43,304 nt of DNA from assembly GCA_018066715.1 (NCBI GenBank), contig JAGPWA010000019.1, positions 1 to 43,304 on the forward strand, written 5' to 3'. Positions within the stretch are counted from its first letter, which is position 1. Each line of letters begins with the position of its first letter. The notes below the pieces were generated by a model. The model saw nothing but the letters and a program-made list of their open reading frames with translations, had not been told where the DNA came from and ran no database searches. The DNA comes from Porticoccus sp. (GTDB taxonomy: Bacteria; Pseudomonadota; Gammaproteobacteria; Pseudomonadales; Porticoccaceae). The position numbers and the translations under genes were made by a program. This document shows, one piece after another, positions 27,816 to 35,765 of this stretch.

Positions 27816-27860
27816 TTGATAAGTCCCAAAAAGGGACCTATAGTTCCCAGATTGGGACCT
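27816..27860 (+). promoter_or_regulatory. Strong promoter with two operator-like repeats before the MNT-HEPN pair
   Basis: TTGATA (27816-27821), a 17-base spacer and TATAGT (27839-27844) form a good sigma-70 promoter. Two 19-base sites of the form TCCC-N5/6-GGGACCT lie at 27821-27839 and 27842-27860. They agree at 14 of 19 positions and are offset by 21 bases, two helical turns. The first fills the -35/-10 spacer and the second covers the -10 flank and probable start site. Each site is an inverted repeat (GTCCC/GGGAC; TCCCA/TGGGA). Such a layout suggests tight repression, plausibly by the winged-helix protein encoded immediately downstream. Confidence 0.65.
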
Positions 27861-27888
27861 CGCGGCTTGATGGTAGGGATTGAACAGT

Positions 27889-28470
27889 ATGAAGATGCAT
27901 AGCTCCAGTATTGGTGACGCCTTATTTACCAAAACCCAGCAACGGGTATTGGGTTTACTTTATGGTAAGCCGGAACAGAGTTATTACTTGAACGAAATTG
28001 TTCGGCTTGCGGGTGTTGGCAAGGGTGCGGTGAGTAGAGAGTTGTTGAAGTTAGTGGAAGCAGACTTATTAACTATTGTCCGGCAGGGCAATCAAAATCA
28101 TTATCAGGCAAATGAGAAAAATCCGATATTTGTTGAATTAAAGAAAATTGTTCAAAAAACCTTTGGTGTGACGGATATTATAAAGGGAGCATTATCCCCC
28201 CTGTTATCTGGTTTGGAGCAGGCATTTATTTATGGCTCGGTAGCGAAGGGTTCTGAGCATATGGGTAGTGATATTGACCTGATGTTGGTGGGTGATGATT
28301 TGAATTACGGGGAGGTGATGGCGTTACTGGATAGTGCGGAAGAGCAATTAGGCAGAACGATTAATCCTACGTTATTTTCACCACTAGATTTTGCTATGCG
28401 ACTAGGTGCCAAGCAAAGCTTTTTAACCCGAGTAATGAAGCAACCTAAGTTGTGGTTGAAGGAGTCCTAA
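27889..28470 (+). CDS. Winged-helix DNA-binding protein fused to a minimal nucleotidyltransferase (MNT) domain
   Basis: The protein has 193 residues. Residues ~8-80 form a winged helix (FTKTQQRVLGLLYG, YYLNEIVRLAGVGKGAVSRELLKLVEADL, then a wing RQGNQNHYQAN). Residues ~100-190 form an MNT domain with the signature GSVAKGSEHMGSDIDL (Gly116 to Leu131, Asp128 and Asp130). The third acidic residue usual in the fold seems replaced: the relevant strand reads RTINPTLFS. In HEPN-MNT modules the MNT protein is the antitoxin that modifies the HEPN partner. The start is ATG 27889 after GGGA; a TTG at 27880 is in frame. The HEPN-like gene follows 19 bases later. Confidence 0.8.
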   Translation: MKMHSSSIGDALFTKTQQRVLGLLYGKPEQSYYLNEIVRLAGVGKGAVSRELLKLVEADLLTIVRQGNQNHYQANEKNPIFVELKKIVQKTFGVTDIIKGALSPLLSGLEQAFIYGSVAKGSEHMGSDIDLMLVGDDLNYGEVMALLDSAEEQLGRTINPTLFSPLDFAMRLGAKQSFLTRVMKQPKLWLKES

Positions 28471-28489
28471 ATCAAGGAGGATATGGGCT

Positions 28490-28918
28490 ATGAAAATTAA
28501 GGCGTTAGAGAATCTTGTCAAAATTAATAAGCTCAACACTGAGCCGCCGGATCAAACAGAATTTAATGGTATGGTTTCGGCGGCAACCCTTAAGTTACAG
28601 GACATAGTCCTGCCGGGGTTGTCAGTGGATAGTCAGTTCTCATTGGCCTATGGCGCGGCTCATGCATTGTCCTTGGCTGCTTTGCGTTGGCACGGTTACC
28701 GGTCAGATGCGCGTTACCTTGTGTTTCAATGTTTAGAGCATACGTTGGGTTTAGAAAAATCTAAGTGGAGAGTGCTGGATAAATGTCATCAGTGTCGTAA
28801 CTTGGCTGAATATGAAGGACACCTAGACGTTGATATTCAATTGCTGAAAGAGCTGGTCAGTATCTCCAATGAGCTATTAGTGTTAGTGAAGGATTTGGCA
28901 CCGGTAGCTCAGAATTAA
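28490..28918 (+). CDS. HEPN-like all-helical partner of the MNT protein
   Basis: The 142-residue protein is predicted nearly all-helical. The segment SLAYGAAHALSLAALRWHGYRSDAR resembles HEPN helices, and the second half contains CRNLAEYEGHLDVD (Arg103-Asn104 to Tyr108-Glu109). HEPN RNases usually carry Rx4-6H. Here the Arg-Asn is followed by a tyrosine at the expected histidine position, with the next His at 111. It is preceded by AAGGAGG at a good distance from the ATG and is the second gene of the pair, so it is translated strongly. The HEPN assignment is by architecture and context (gene beside an MNT protein). A non-toxic helper is possible. Confidence 0.6.
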   Translation: MKIKALENLVKINKLNTEPPDQTEFNGMVSAATLKLQDIVLPGLSVDSQFSLAYGAAHALSLAALRWHGYRSDARYLVFQCLEHTLGLEKSKWRVLDKCHQCRNLAEYEGHLDVDIQLLKELVSISNELLVLVKDLAPVAQN

Positions 28919-28974
28919 TAATGGGGGGCTTAACAAGTATATTTTTCTGATCTTTGTCATTTAAATGCACAAGC

Positions 28975-29442
28975 TTACCGATGATAAGGGTGCCCGGCAT
29001 TAATAGTCCCTGCGCGGTATATTTGCTCCACTAATAAAATGCGCACTAATGGGTGGGGCAGGGTCAGAGCAGATAAGGACCATTTGCTGTTGGCACGTTT
29101 CAGGCATTCGGGAGCCAGGCCATCGGGGCCGCCCACCAGTAAGCTGAAATTGTCACCAGAGAGTTGCCACTGTTGCAGATTTTTGGCCAGTTGTTCGGTA
29201 CTCCAGGGCTTGCCCAGTACATCCAGCGCGATTACATGGTCTTGTTCGCCAATAGCTTTGAGCATGGCTTCGCCTTCGCGGGCAATGGCGCGGTTAATAT
29301 CCGCACCTTTCCCCCGCTGACCCAGTGGTAATTCAACAATGTCTAGGTTGAGTTCAGAGGGAAGGCGTTTCAGGTATTCGTTGCAGCCAGCATTAACCCA
29401 GTCGGGCATTTTAGTCCCGATGGCAATGATTCTTAGTCGCAC
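28975..29442 (-). CDS. rlmH: RlmH, 23S rRNA pseudouridine-1915 N3-methyltransferase
   Basis: The 155-residue SPOUT methyltransferase has [16 protein letters not shown] at the N-terminus, LLVGGPDGL, and the C-terminal knot [30 protein letters not shown], ending exactly with the family's YHR. It methylates Psi1915 of 23S rRNA in helix 69 on assembled ribosomes. It is the last gene of proA-nadD-rsfS-rlmH, 15 bases after rsfS, and is convergent with the HEPN-like gene. Confidence 0.97.
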   Translation of the reverse strand: MRLRIIAIGTKMPDWVNAGCNEYLKRLPSELNLDIVELPLGQRGKGADINRAIAREGEAMLKAIGEQDHVIALDVLGKPWSTEQLAKNLQQWQLSGDNFSLLVGGPDGLAPECLKRANSKWSLSALTLPHPLVRILLVEQIYRAGTINAGHPYHR

Positions 29443-29457
29443 GGGGGCTTACCCTTC

Positions 29458-29811
29458 CTAAAGGTCTTTACTACCAGCATTGAGGTCGCTGGGACGAACG
29501 GACCATAGCTTTTCCAGTTCATAAAATTCACGAGTGGTGGGTAGCATAACGTGGACCACGATGTCGCCATAATCCACTAGAACCCATTCGCCCGTTTCCA
29601 TGCCCTCAATACCTATTGGGCGGAAATCAGCTTTTTTGCCATCGTCCATCACGTTGTTGGCGAGGCCTTTGACCTGCCGGTTTGAGGTGCCTGTGGCGAC
29701 GATGATGGTGTCCATGACGTCGGTAAGGTCACTGACATCGAGTGTGACGATATCTTTACCTTTAACATCTTCAAGTGCTTTAACCACGATGTCTTCTAGA
29801 TTTTTACTCAT
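29458..29811 (-). CDS. rsfS: RsfS, ribosomal silencing factor
   Basis: The 117-residue protein begins MSKNLEDIVVKALEDVKGKDIVTLDVSDL and contains ATGTSNRQVKGLA and a WVLVDYGDIVVHVMLPTTREFYELEKLW core, the RsfS/Iojap family pattern. It binds L14 and blocks subunit joining under starvation. The longer open frame to 29874 overlaps nadD; the ATG at 29811 was chosen because it gives the conserved N-terminus. The gene lies in the rRNA/NAD operon between nadD and rlmH. Confidence 0.96.
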   Translation of the reverse strand: MSKNLEDIVVKALEDVKGKDIVTLDVSDLTDVMDTIIVATGTSNRQVKGLANNVMDDGKKADFRPIGIEGMETGEWVLVDYGDIVVHVMLPTTREFYELEKLWSVRPSDLNAGSKDL

Positions 29812-29836
29812 TGAATAGCCTGTTGTGTTTGTCTTT

Positions 29837-30496
29837 TTAGTCTGAATACAGCTGATGCTGCCTAATGTAATCAATAACCTTGTCGGGTACCAGATAGCGA
29901 ATGGATTCCCCTCGCTGTAGTGCCTGACGAATACCTGTTGCCGATACGGGTAACAGTGTTAGTTCTCTAATTAGTATCTTACCTGCAGGTTGCCCCTGCA
30001 ATTGTTCTTTATCGGTGACACGGTGCGCATGGATAAACTCCAGTACTTCTCCACCTTGGGGGAGATGCCATCCTGGCCTTGCTGCCGCGACAATATGGGC
30101 GAGGTCAGTTAATTCACGCCAGCGGTGCCACTGGTTGAGATTGACCAGCGAGTCCATACCGATACAGAGGCACAGGGGTGTTTCAGCACCTATTTCGGCA
30201 CGAATCTCTGCCAGTGTATCCAGCGTATAAGAGAGGCCTTCACGGCGTAACTCTCTGTCGTCGGCCACCAATCCTGGTTCATTCTCCAGTGCGAGCTTTA
30301 GCATCGCTAGGCGATGCTTAGCGGTAGCCTCGGGTTGTATCCTGTGTGGTGGATTGGCATTGGGAATCAGTCGAATTTCACTGAGTCCGAGTATCTTTCT
30401 CAGCTCCACCGATGTTCTGAGGTGGCCAATATGCACTGGATCAAAGGTGCCTCCAAATATGCCAACCCCTTTTGAATAATCAGTCTTCAGTGACAT
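29837..30496 (-). CDS. nadD: NadD, nicotinate-mononucleotide adenylyltransferase
   Basis: The 219-residue enzyme has the nucleotidyl transferase motif GGTFDPVHIGH at residues 15-25, IPNANPPHR and the C-terminal SATGIRQAL motif. It converts nicotinate mononucleotide to deamido-NAD. It lies 24 bases downstream of proA in the same operon, followed by rsfS. Length and motifs are normal. Confidence 0.97.
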   Translation of the reverse strand: MSLKTDYSKGVGIFGGTFDPVHIGHLRTSVELRKILGLSEIRLIPNANPPHRIQPEATAKHRLAMLKLALENEPGLVADDRELRREGLSYTLDTLAEIRAEIGAETPLCLCIGMDSLVNLNQWHRWRELTDLAHIVAAARPGWHLPQGGEVLEFIHAHRVTDKEQLQGQPAGKILIRELTLLPVSATGIRQALQRGESIRYLVPDKVIDYIRQHQLYSD

Positions 30497-30520
30497 GTTT
30501 GGCCAGTTTGTACTGAAGAA

Positions 30521-31774
30521 TCATGTCCTAATTTCGCCATGGCCAAATACGATCCATTTTTGTGAAGTGAGCCCTTCCAGTCCCACGGGGCCACGGGCGT
30601 GGATTTTGTCGGTGGAAATCCCAATCTCCGCACCCAGTCCGTATTCAAAACCATCGGCAAACCGGGTAGAGGCATTGTGCATCACTGAGCTTGAGTCCAC
30701 TTCCGCGATAAAACGACGGCTTCTTGTTTCATCATTGGTGACGATAGCTTCAGTATGTTGCGAGCTGTATTGGGCAATATGTGCTATCGCTTCATCCATA
30801 TCTGCTACGATTTTGATAGAGAGAATAGGTGCAAGATATTCAGTGCCCCAGTCTTCTTCAGTGGCAGCGGCGCAGTTGATGATCTCGCGGGTTTTTTCAC
30901 AACCTCTTAATTCTACACCTTCTGCTTCATAGGCCTTGGCCAGACGGGGCAGAATTTCTGCAGCAACCCCTTCGGCCACCAACAGGGTCTCCATGGCATT
31001 GCAGACACCATAACGGTGGGTTTTGGCATTGAAGGCAATATTGAATGCCATATCCAGGTCGGCCTTGTCATCAATGTAGACATGACAAATACCATCCAAA
31101 TGTTTAATGACGGGGATGCGGGCATCATGACTGATGCGCTCAATGAGGCCCTTGCCGCCACGGGGCACAATTACATCCACGTATTCGGACAGAGTGATTA
31201 ACTCCCCCACGGCAGCGCGATCGGTGGTTTCAACCACCTGTACCGATGCCTCGGGTAGCCCGGTAGCTGTCAGTCCTTGCTTAATACAGTCGGCGATAGC
31301 CTGGTTTGAAAGAATGGCTTCGCTACCACCACGTAGGATGGTGGCATTACCCGATTTTAGGCACAGGCTTGCTGCATCGATGGTCACGTTGGGCCGCGAC
31401 TCATAAATAATGCCAACCACGCCGAGGGGAACCCGCATTTTACCCAGCTCAATACCACTGGGTCGTTTGGCCAAGTCAGTAATTTCACCAATGGGGTCAG
31501 GCAGCTCGGCCACCTGATGTAAACCTTCTATCATGGCATCGACCCGGGCGTTATTCAGCTCAAGTCGATCCAGTAGTGCGGCATCAAGTCCCTTAGCTTG
31601 GCCATTTTTTAAATCAATGGCATTGGCCGCGAGCACCTTTTCACGGTTGGTGTTCAGGGCATCAGCAATAGCCAACAGAGCAGCATTTTTGGCTTCGCTA
31701 CCGGCAGCAGCAATAACTCGTGACGCAGCACGGGCTTGCTGACCCAATGTTTGCATGTATGACTTGATATCCAT
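30521..31774 (-). CDS. proA: ProA, gamma-glutamyl phosphate reductase
   Basis: The 417-residue aldehyde-dehydrogenase-fold enzyme contains [34 protein letters not shown] and the catalytic cysteine Cys258 in [12 protein letters not shown]. It reduces gamma-glutamyl phosphate to glutamate semialdehyde in proline synthesis. The ATG at 31774 gives the family's usual length; an in-frame TTG at 31792 is less likely. It is the first gene of proA-nadD-rsfS-rlmH. Confidence 0.97.
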   Translation of the reverse strand: MDIKSYMQTLGQQARAASRVIAAAGSEAKNAALLAIADALNTNREKVLAANAIDLKNGQAKGLDAALLDRLELNNARVDAMIEGLHQVAELPDPIGEITDLAKRPSGIELGKMRVPLGVVGIIYESRPNVTIDAASLCLKSGNATILRGGSEAILSNQAIADCIKQGLTATGLPEASVQVVETTDRAAVGELITLSEYVDVIVPRGGKGLIERISHDARIPVIKHLDGICHVYIDDKADLDMAFNIAFNAKTHRYGVCNAMETLLVAEGVAAEILPRLAKAYEAEGVELRGCEKTREIINCAAATEEDWGTEYLAPILSIKIVADMDEAIAHIAQYSSQHTEAIVTNDETRSRRFIAEVDSSSVMHNASTRFADGFEYGLGAEIGISTDKIHARGPVGLEGLTSQKWIVFGHGEIRT

Positions 31775-31807
31775 GAGATCCAACGTGTTCAAATTCTGAA
31801 ACAGGGC

Positions 31808-31813
31808 ATTATA
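31808..31813 (-). promoter_or_regulatory. Candidate proA promoter -10
   Basis: On the - strand TATAAT is read at 31813-31808, about 34 bases upstream of the proA ATG, giving a leader of roughly 27 bases. A clear -35 hexamer at the right distance was not found, so the promoter is tentative. Confidence 0.35.
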
Positions 31814-31936
31814 TCGCCGAGTGATACATAAGTCCTGAATGACCGTTGATCAGGGTTGTAATTACCCGTGAATGACACTTTTTTTCCATATGAGGCTCTT
31901 TTTCCCCACCTACAGTTGATTGTTGGCCTGCTGTGC

Positions 31937-32422
31937 TTACCGAGAGTTCATGGGTGTCAAAAGCTTGGATTTTGGCACGAGTACTGATTTGTTGTTCAGG
32001 TGGTCACCGCGGTAAGGCGTGGGTCGTGGCTTATGATGGTTCGGTGGTCGTGGGCGGTAGTAGCGTCGCCCACGATAAGGATAGTGTGAGCGGTAGTATT
32101 CCTCTCTATAAATCAGAGGTGGAGCGAGCTGTTGTCTGGCCAGTGCCAGTTTTTCTTGAGCTTGGCGGATCTTGTCTCTTTCCAAGCGGTCCTGCTTAAG
32201 ACGGTCGCTCACCTGTGACATCTGTTCTATTCTTGCTGCTGATTCAGCGGAGGCTTGTTCGGTATCACTGCTATTTTTGATGTCCAGTATTTCTATCAGC
32301 ACACTATTTTCCACAGGTTCATCACTGTAGGTAATAGTGCCGTCGGCATTGACAGACTTGTAGACTGTTTGCCCCTGTGCCGCAGCGGCTATCAGGGTCA
32401 ACAATATAATGATTAGCCGCAC
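31937..32422 (-). CDS. DUF4124-domain secreted protein with Tyr/Arg/Pro/His-rich tail
   Basis: The protein has 161 residues. A signal peptide (to about AAAQG) is followed by QTVYKSVNADGTITYSDEP, the DUF4124 core (residues ~18-45) common in secreted gammaproteobacterial proteins of unknown function. A charged coiled-coil stretch follows (SAARIEQMSQVSDRLKQDRLERDKIRQAQEKLALA). The C-terminal ~55 residues are low-complexity and rich in Tyr, Arg, Pro and His (RSHYPYRGRRYYRPRPP). The start is a GTG with GGAGGAAAG directly upstream. It lies on the same strand as proA, 163 bases upstream of it. Confidence 0.85.
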   Translation of the reverse strand: MRLIIILLTLIAAAAQGQTVYKSVNADGTITYSDEPVENSVLIEILDIKNSSDTEQASAESAARIEQMSQVSDRLKQDRLERDKIRQAQEKLALARQQLAPPLIYREEYYRSHYPYRGRRYYRPRPPNHHKPRPTPYRGDHLNNKSVLVPKSKLLTPMNSR

Positions 32423-32526
32423 ACCTTTCCTCCGTCGAGGCTATGATGGTTAGCTTCTTTGACACTATAGCAGCTGCAAAGTTGTTGTGACGGGGTGGTG
32501 CCTACCAAGTTGTCGTTTTTTGTATT

Positions 32527-33216
32527 TTAATGCCATCTGTTGCGAATTGTTTCTATCCATGGGTCTGTGTTTAGTGCTTTGACTTTAAAGAGACAGGCCG
32601 GGTTAGGCGTTTTTTGTATGCAGCTCAAAGTATAATTTGAGCCTTGATAGTATTTTAGGGTGGCTGTTCTTTCGGTATTTTCTTTCGTTTGGGCTAATAT
32701 TTTCTGAGTTATTCCTATCCCGGTTAATTTGGCGGCAGACTCCTTTCTGGTCCAGTTTTGATAAAACCAAATTGCTTTATGTTTATCCGGTAGTTGACTA
32801 AATTCTTCCATTTCTTGAGGGTGGAAGAATTGGTTCACAAGTCGTTGGAGATTCCTTTCTTTGTGTTGTTCAACGTCAAGCCCTATTGCGTAGCCGCTAA
32901 AGCCTACAGCAATTGAGTTTTCGCTGTGAGAAATACTACAAAATAAACTGGGCCTAATAATTTTAGGTTGGCCAGATTTTAGAGGTTTTATTTTACAGTG
33001 ATTCCCGGTTTGGAGGAAAACACCCTGCGACAGTAAAAAACGTGCAATAATAAATTGTTGTTGCCGTTTTTTACTTCTCATTTTATCAAAGCGGACTTTG
33101 TCCCCACTGCTTAAATTATTCAGGCTTGCATCAAGAAAATTGTTCGATATTTCAGTGAAGTTTTCCAGCAAATAGACGGAGGATTTGATGTTTGGTGATT
33201 TATTCAATTCGGACAA
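32527..33216 (-). CDS. 4'-phosphopantetheinyl transferase (Sfp/AcpT type) of the APE cluster
   Basis: The 229-residue protein has the PPTase motifs: SISHSENSIAVGF, the Mg2+-binding IGLDVEQ (Asp114, Glu116) and WTRKESAAKLTG (Glu159, Lys163). It would load phosphopantetheine onto the two ACPs of the divergent operon. The apparent start is a TTG at 33216, which overlaps the upstream gene by 17 bases. No ATG occurs before residue 46, so a TTG start is likely. APE clusters commonly carry a dedicated PPTase. Confidence 0.9.
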   Translation of the reverse strand: MSELNKSPNIKSSVYLLENFTEISNNFLDASLNNLSSGDKVRFDKMRSKKRQQQFIIARFLLSQGVFLQTGNHCKIKPLKSGQPKIIRPSLFCSISHSENSIAVGFSGYAIGLDVEQHKERNLQRLVNQFFHPQEMEEFSQLPDKHKAIWFYQNWTRKESAAKLTGIGITQKILAQTKENTERTATLKYYQGSNYTLSCIQKTPNPACLFKVKALNTDPWIETIRNRWH

Positions 33217-33634
33217 CGGTACCCTTTAATGCAACGCCAGCCATAATGGCTCCAGCGTGACATTCGTACTTAGTCGTACTACTCAGTTCATTTTTTTTGT
33301 AAAAGCTTCTAATGTTGATAACTGCGTTCCCACCTTCAGTTACAGCTCTTTTCTGTAGGGTTAATAACGCAGATAAAAGTGCCCAGTCACAAGATTTATG
33401 GTCGGACTTTCCAGCGGCATTGGTCTTTCTGTTAGAGGTGAAGTCACCCAATTGTTTTGTGATTTTACCATCACTGGTATCGCCAAAATATAGTTTAATA
33501 TTACTATCAAGGCGCCCATTGAATGCAGCTGAGATTAACGCATCCTGTATTGAGAATAGATGCTTGGTGTCCCTCGCCTGAGCTGGCAAGCTGGCGATCA
33601 GCAATAATAGTATCAGGGTGATTTTTTGTGTCAT
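33200..33634 (-). CDS. Small secreted protein often found in aryl-polyene clusters (database label excinuclease-like)
   Basis: The 144-residue protein has a signal peptide (MTQKITLILLLLIASLPAQA) and a mature domain with GGNAVINIRSFYKKNE and YECHAGAIMAGVALKGTVVRI. This resembles small periplasmic proteins in APE gene clusters that databases often mislabel excinuclease ABC subunit A. It has no UvrA features. Two cysteines (in KSCDW and YECHAG) may pair in the periplasm. It overlaps the PPTase gene and is divergent from the ketosynthase-like gene. Function is unknown. Confidence 0.7.
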   Translation of the reverse strand: MTQKITLILLLLIASLPAQARDTKHLFSIQDALISAAFNGRLDSNIKLYFGDTSDGKITKQLGDFTSNRKTNAAGKSDHKSCDWALLSALLTLQKRAVTEGGNAVINIRSFYKKNELSSTTKYECHAGAIMAGVALKGTVVRIE

Positions 33635-33638
33635 TGCA

Positions 33639-33723
33639 AGGCTCGAAATTATTTGTAATATTTCATAGTGACGCTGGTGCTGGTAATATTACGCGAATCA
33701 GTATGCAGTCTTCCAGTTATAAT
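33639..33723. promoter_or_regulatory. Divergent regulatory region of the APE cluster
   Basis: The 135 bases between the - strand secreted protein and the + strand ketosynthase-like gene contain a TTGCAA-N16-TAATAT candidate (starting near 33639), a perfect 10-bp palindrome GTAATATTAC (33682-33691) and a TATAAT at 33718-33723. These could drive the long + strand operon. Assignment is by hexamer inspection only. Confidence 0.35.
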
Positions 33724-33769
33724 TCCGCCTATTGTGTCTCCGGCAATAATAATTAATCAGGACGTTTCG

Positions 33770-34471
33770 ATGGCAGTTTCTTTTTCAGTATCGGAATGGT
33801 CTGGATGGCGGTCGGGTTTACCTGAAAGCTATAGGGAGGATTTGGTCGGGCTTACCGTGTCTGAGGTTCCCGATGTAGGGGCGATTCCTCCGATATTGCG
33901 CCGGCGGCTCAATATGCTGGGGCGTGCATGTGCCAGTGAGGTGCTGAAACATATACCTGCTGATACGGATATACCGATTGTCTATTGTTCTCAGCATGGT
34001 GATATTGAACGAACTTTACATGTGCTGGAATCTCTGGTTGCCAAGGAGGCCGTGTCTCCGGTGCATTTCAGCCTGGCTGTTCACAATGCAATATGCGGGG
34101 TGATTTCTATACAGGCTGGCAACAGGGCTAGTGTTAGTGCGCTTTCTGCGGGCCAGCAAGGGTTGGTTCCGGTATTATTGGAAGCAATTGGTATGCTTGT
34201 GCCGGGAGTGAATAGAGTTCTCTGTGTCATCTGTGATGTCCCTCTTCCTGAAATTTACCGTGATGAGAGTAGCCAGCCTCAGGTTCCCTATGCTGTTTCA
34301 TTTGTTGTTACTTCCGGAGATGGTATAAAGCTGGATCTTTTGCAGTTGGCAGAGGGCGAGAGTATGTCTAATTTTAGATCGCCAGTGGATCTGATTGAAT
34401 TTCTTGGTTCAGATAAAAGTGAGTTTGATCTATACCATAATGGATGTATGTGGAGACTGGCTCGCCAGTAG
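33770..34471 (+). CDS. Beta-ketoacyl synthase-like chain-length factor (ApeC-like)
   Basis: The 233-residue protein matches the Ketoacyl-synt_2 (thiolase-like N-terminal) family. It has PPILRRRLNMLGRACASEVL, YCSQHGDIERTLHVLESLV, SPVHFSLAVHNAICGVISIQAGN and SALSAG. It is shorter than a full ketosynthase and lacks the Cys-His-His set, as expected of a chain-length factor that pairs with a catalytic KS (ApeO type, outside the window). ATG 33770 was chosen; the open frame extends to 33668 without a good ribosome-binding site. It is the first gene of the + strand operon, as in E. coli-type APE clusters. Confidence 0.82.
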   Translation: MAVSFSVSEWSGWRSGLPESYREDLVGLTVSEVPDVGAIPPILRRRLNMLGRACASEVLKHIPADTDIPIVYCSQHGDIERTLHVLESLVAKEAVSPVHFSLAVHNAICGVISIQAGNRASVSALSAGQQGLVPVLLEAIGMLVPGVNRVLCVICDVPLPEIYRDESSQPQVPYAVSFVVTSGDGIKLDLLQLAEGESMSNFRSPVDLIEFLGSDKSEFDLYHNGCMWRLARQ

Positions 34472-34476
34472 AGTTG

Positions 34477-35256
34477 ATGTTGAAAGTAATGAACTACTAT
34501 TGGCGGCTTATAGCAACGGCGATAGCCTTCATACTTTTTGGTATTGGAGGCATTTTTGTGCCTCTACTGGCGACGCCTGTCCTTTATTTACTTCCAGGTA
34601 ATAAAAGATTACGGCAGGTAGGTGCGCGCAAACTCATCCATATCGTATTCAAGGCGTATATTCATATGATGCGTGCTATGGGTATCTTAACCTGGGATGT
34701 ACAGGGCTTAGAGAAGCTACAGCGCCCGGGAATACTCGTGTTGGCTAACCATCCCACCCTGTTGGATGTGGTGTTTCTCGTGGCCTTTGTACCTAATGCA
34801 AATTGTATCGTGAAGAGTAGGTTGATGCAGAACCCTGCGATGAAAGGGTTTGTTACTATCACCGGCTATATCACCAATGATAACGGAGAGACTTTGGTGG
34901 AAAAAGCATGCTGTTCAATGGATAGTGGTAGTGCCCTGATTATCTTTCCTGAAGGCACAAGGACTACACCAGGGTCGGAGTTAAGTTTTCAGCGTGGCGC
35001 CGCCAATATCATTGTGCGGGGAAAGGTGAAGCCAACCCCGGTCGTTATTAATTGCCAGCCTGAAACTTTAAGCAAGCATCAAAAGTGGTATCATATTCCC
35101 GATCGAAAGTTCCACTTGTCGTTCTGTGTGCTGGATGACATGGAGGTGGAGAAATATATGGAAATGAATGCTAGCGTGGCTGCTCGTCAGTTGACTCGCT
35201 ACTTAGAAGACACTTATACACAGGAAGTCATGTTGGATGAGCGCAGAAGCATTTGA
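34477..35256 (+). CDS. PlsC-family 1-acyl-glycerol-3-phosphate acyltransferase (ApeD-like)
   Basis: The 259-residue protein has an N-terminal membrane segment (about 10-40), the acyltransferase motif NHPTLLD (His92, Asp97), and the substrate motif FPEGTRTTPG. It transfers an acyl chain to a glycerol- or lipid-like acceptor and in APE clusters is proposed to help build the lipid anchor. ATG 34477 lies 5 bases after the preceding stop; ATG 34444 (overlapping the previous gene) and ATG 34489 are alternatives. It overlaps the first ACP gene. Confidence 0.88.
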   Translation: MLKVMNYYWRLIATAIAFILFGIGGIFVPLLATPVLYLLPGNKRLRQVGARKLIHIVFKAYIHMMRAMGILTWDVQGLEKLQRPGILVLANHPTLLDVVFLVAFVPNANCIVKSRLMQNPAMKGFVTITGYITNDNGETLVEKACCSMDSGSALIIFPEGTRTTPGSELSFQRGAANIIVRGKVKPTPVVINCQPETLSKHQKWYHIPDRKFHLSFCVLDDMEVEKYMEMNASVAARQLTRYLEDTYTQEVMLDERRSI

Positions 35257-35524
35257 ACTTGAGCTGAAAGAGCTGATTATCAAGACTCTTGAGCTCGAAG
35301 ATATTACACCAGAGGATATTGTCAGCACTGAACCTTTGTTTAATGATGGGCTCTGTTTGGATTCTATTGATGCCTTGGAGCTAGGGGTTGCGTTGCAGAA
35401 GCTCTATGGTATCAAGCTGGATGCTGAATCAGATGAGACTAAAAAGCATTTTTTCAGTGTGTCCAGCCTTGCTTTACTGGTTGCTGGAAAGCAAAAAGAT
35501 AGGATCCTAAACAATGAAAACTAG
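35237..35524 (+). CDS. Acyl carrier protein 1 (ApeE-like)
   Basis: The 95-residue carrier protein has the phosphopantetheine site LDSIDALE (Ser43) and acidic helices. Its start overlaps the acyltransferase end by 20 bases, and its end overlaps the second ACP by 11 bases. It would carry the growing polyene or its aryl starter. The C-terminal KKHFFSVSSLALLV is typical of the APE/flexirubin ACP type. Confidence 0.9.
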   Translation: MSAEAFELELKELIIKTLELEDITPEDIVSTEPLFNDGLCLDSIDALELGVALQKLYGIKLDAESDETKKHFFSVSSLALLVAGKQKDRILNNEN

Positions 35525-35765
35525 AGAGGCTGTTTACCTTAAGGTTGTCGAGATCCTGTCAGATTTATTCGAGGTAGATGTAACAGACATCAGTGAAAGT
35601 TCTCGGCTCTATGATGATCTTGATATAGATAGTATTGATGCCATTGACCTGGTTGTTGAGCTTAAGTCTTATGCCGGCAAGAAGATCGGGCCCGATGACT
35701 TCAAGTCAGTACGCTCTGTAGGTGATGTCGTCAACGCCGTCTGCGAATTGTTGGGGAATGAATAA
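35514..35765 (+). CDS. Acyl carrier protein 2 (ApeF-like)
   Basis: The 83-residue ACP has the site DIDSIDAIDL (Ser40) and FKSVRSVGDVVNAV near the C-terminus. The tandem of two ACPs after a PlsC gene is a hallmark of APE clusters, where one carries the starter and one the extension chain. Overlaps with both neighbours imply translational coupling. Confidence 0.92.
   Translation: MKTREAVYLKVVEILSDLFEVDVTDISESSRLYDDLDIDSIDAIDLVVELKSYAGKKIGPDDFKSVRSVGDVVNAVCELLGNE

Noticed and set aside
31775-31792. TTG start at 31792 for proA.
   Set aside because: The ATG at 31774 gives the normal 417-residue length and a GGA at suitable distance.
31933-32199. Open frame of 88 codons on the + strand opposite the DUF4124 gene.
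   Set aside because: It mirrors the low-complexity tail of the - strand gene, which has a signal peptide and a good ribosome-binding site.
33668-33769. Extension of the ketosynthase-like gene to 33668.
   Set aside because: The extra 34 residues are hydrophobic without family similarity and would cover the divergent promoter region.
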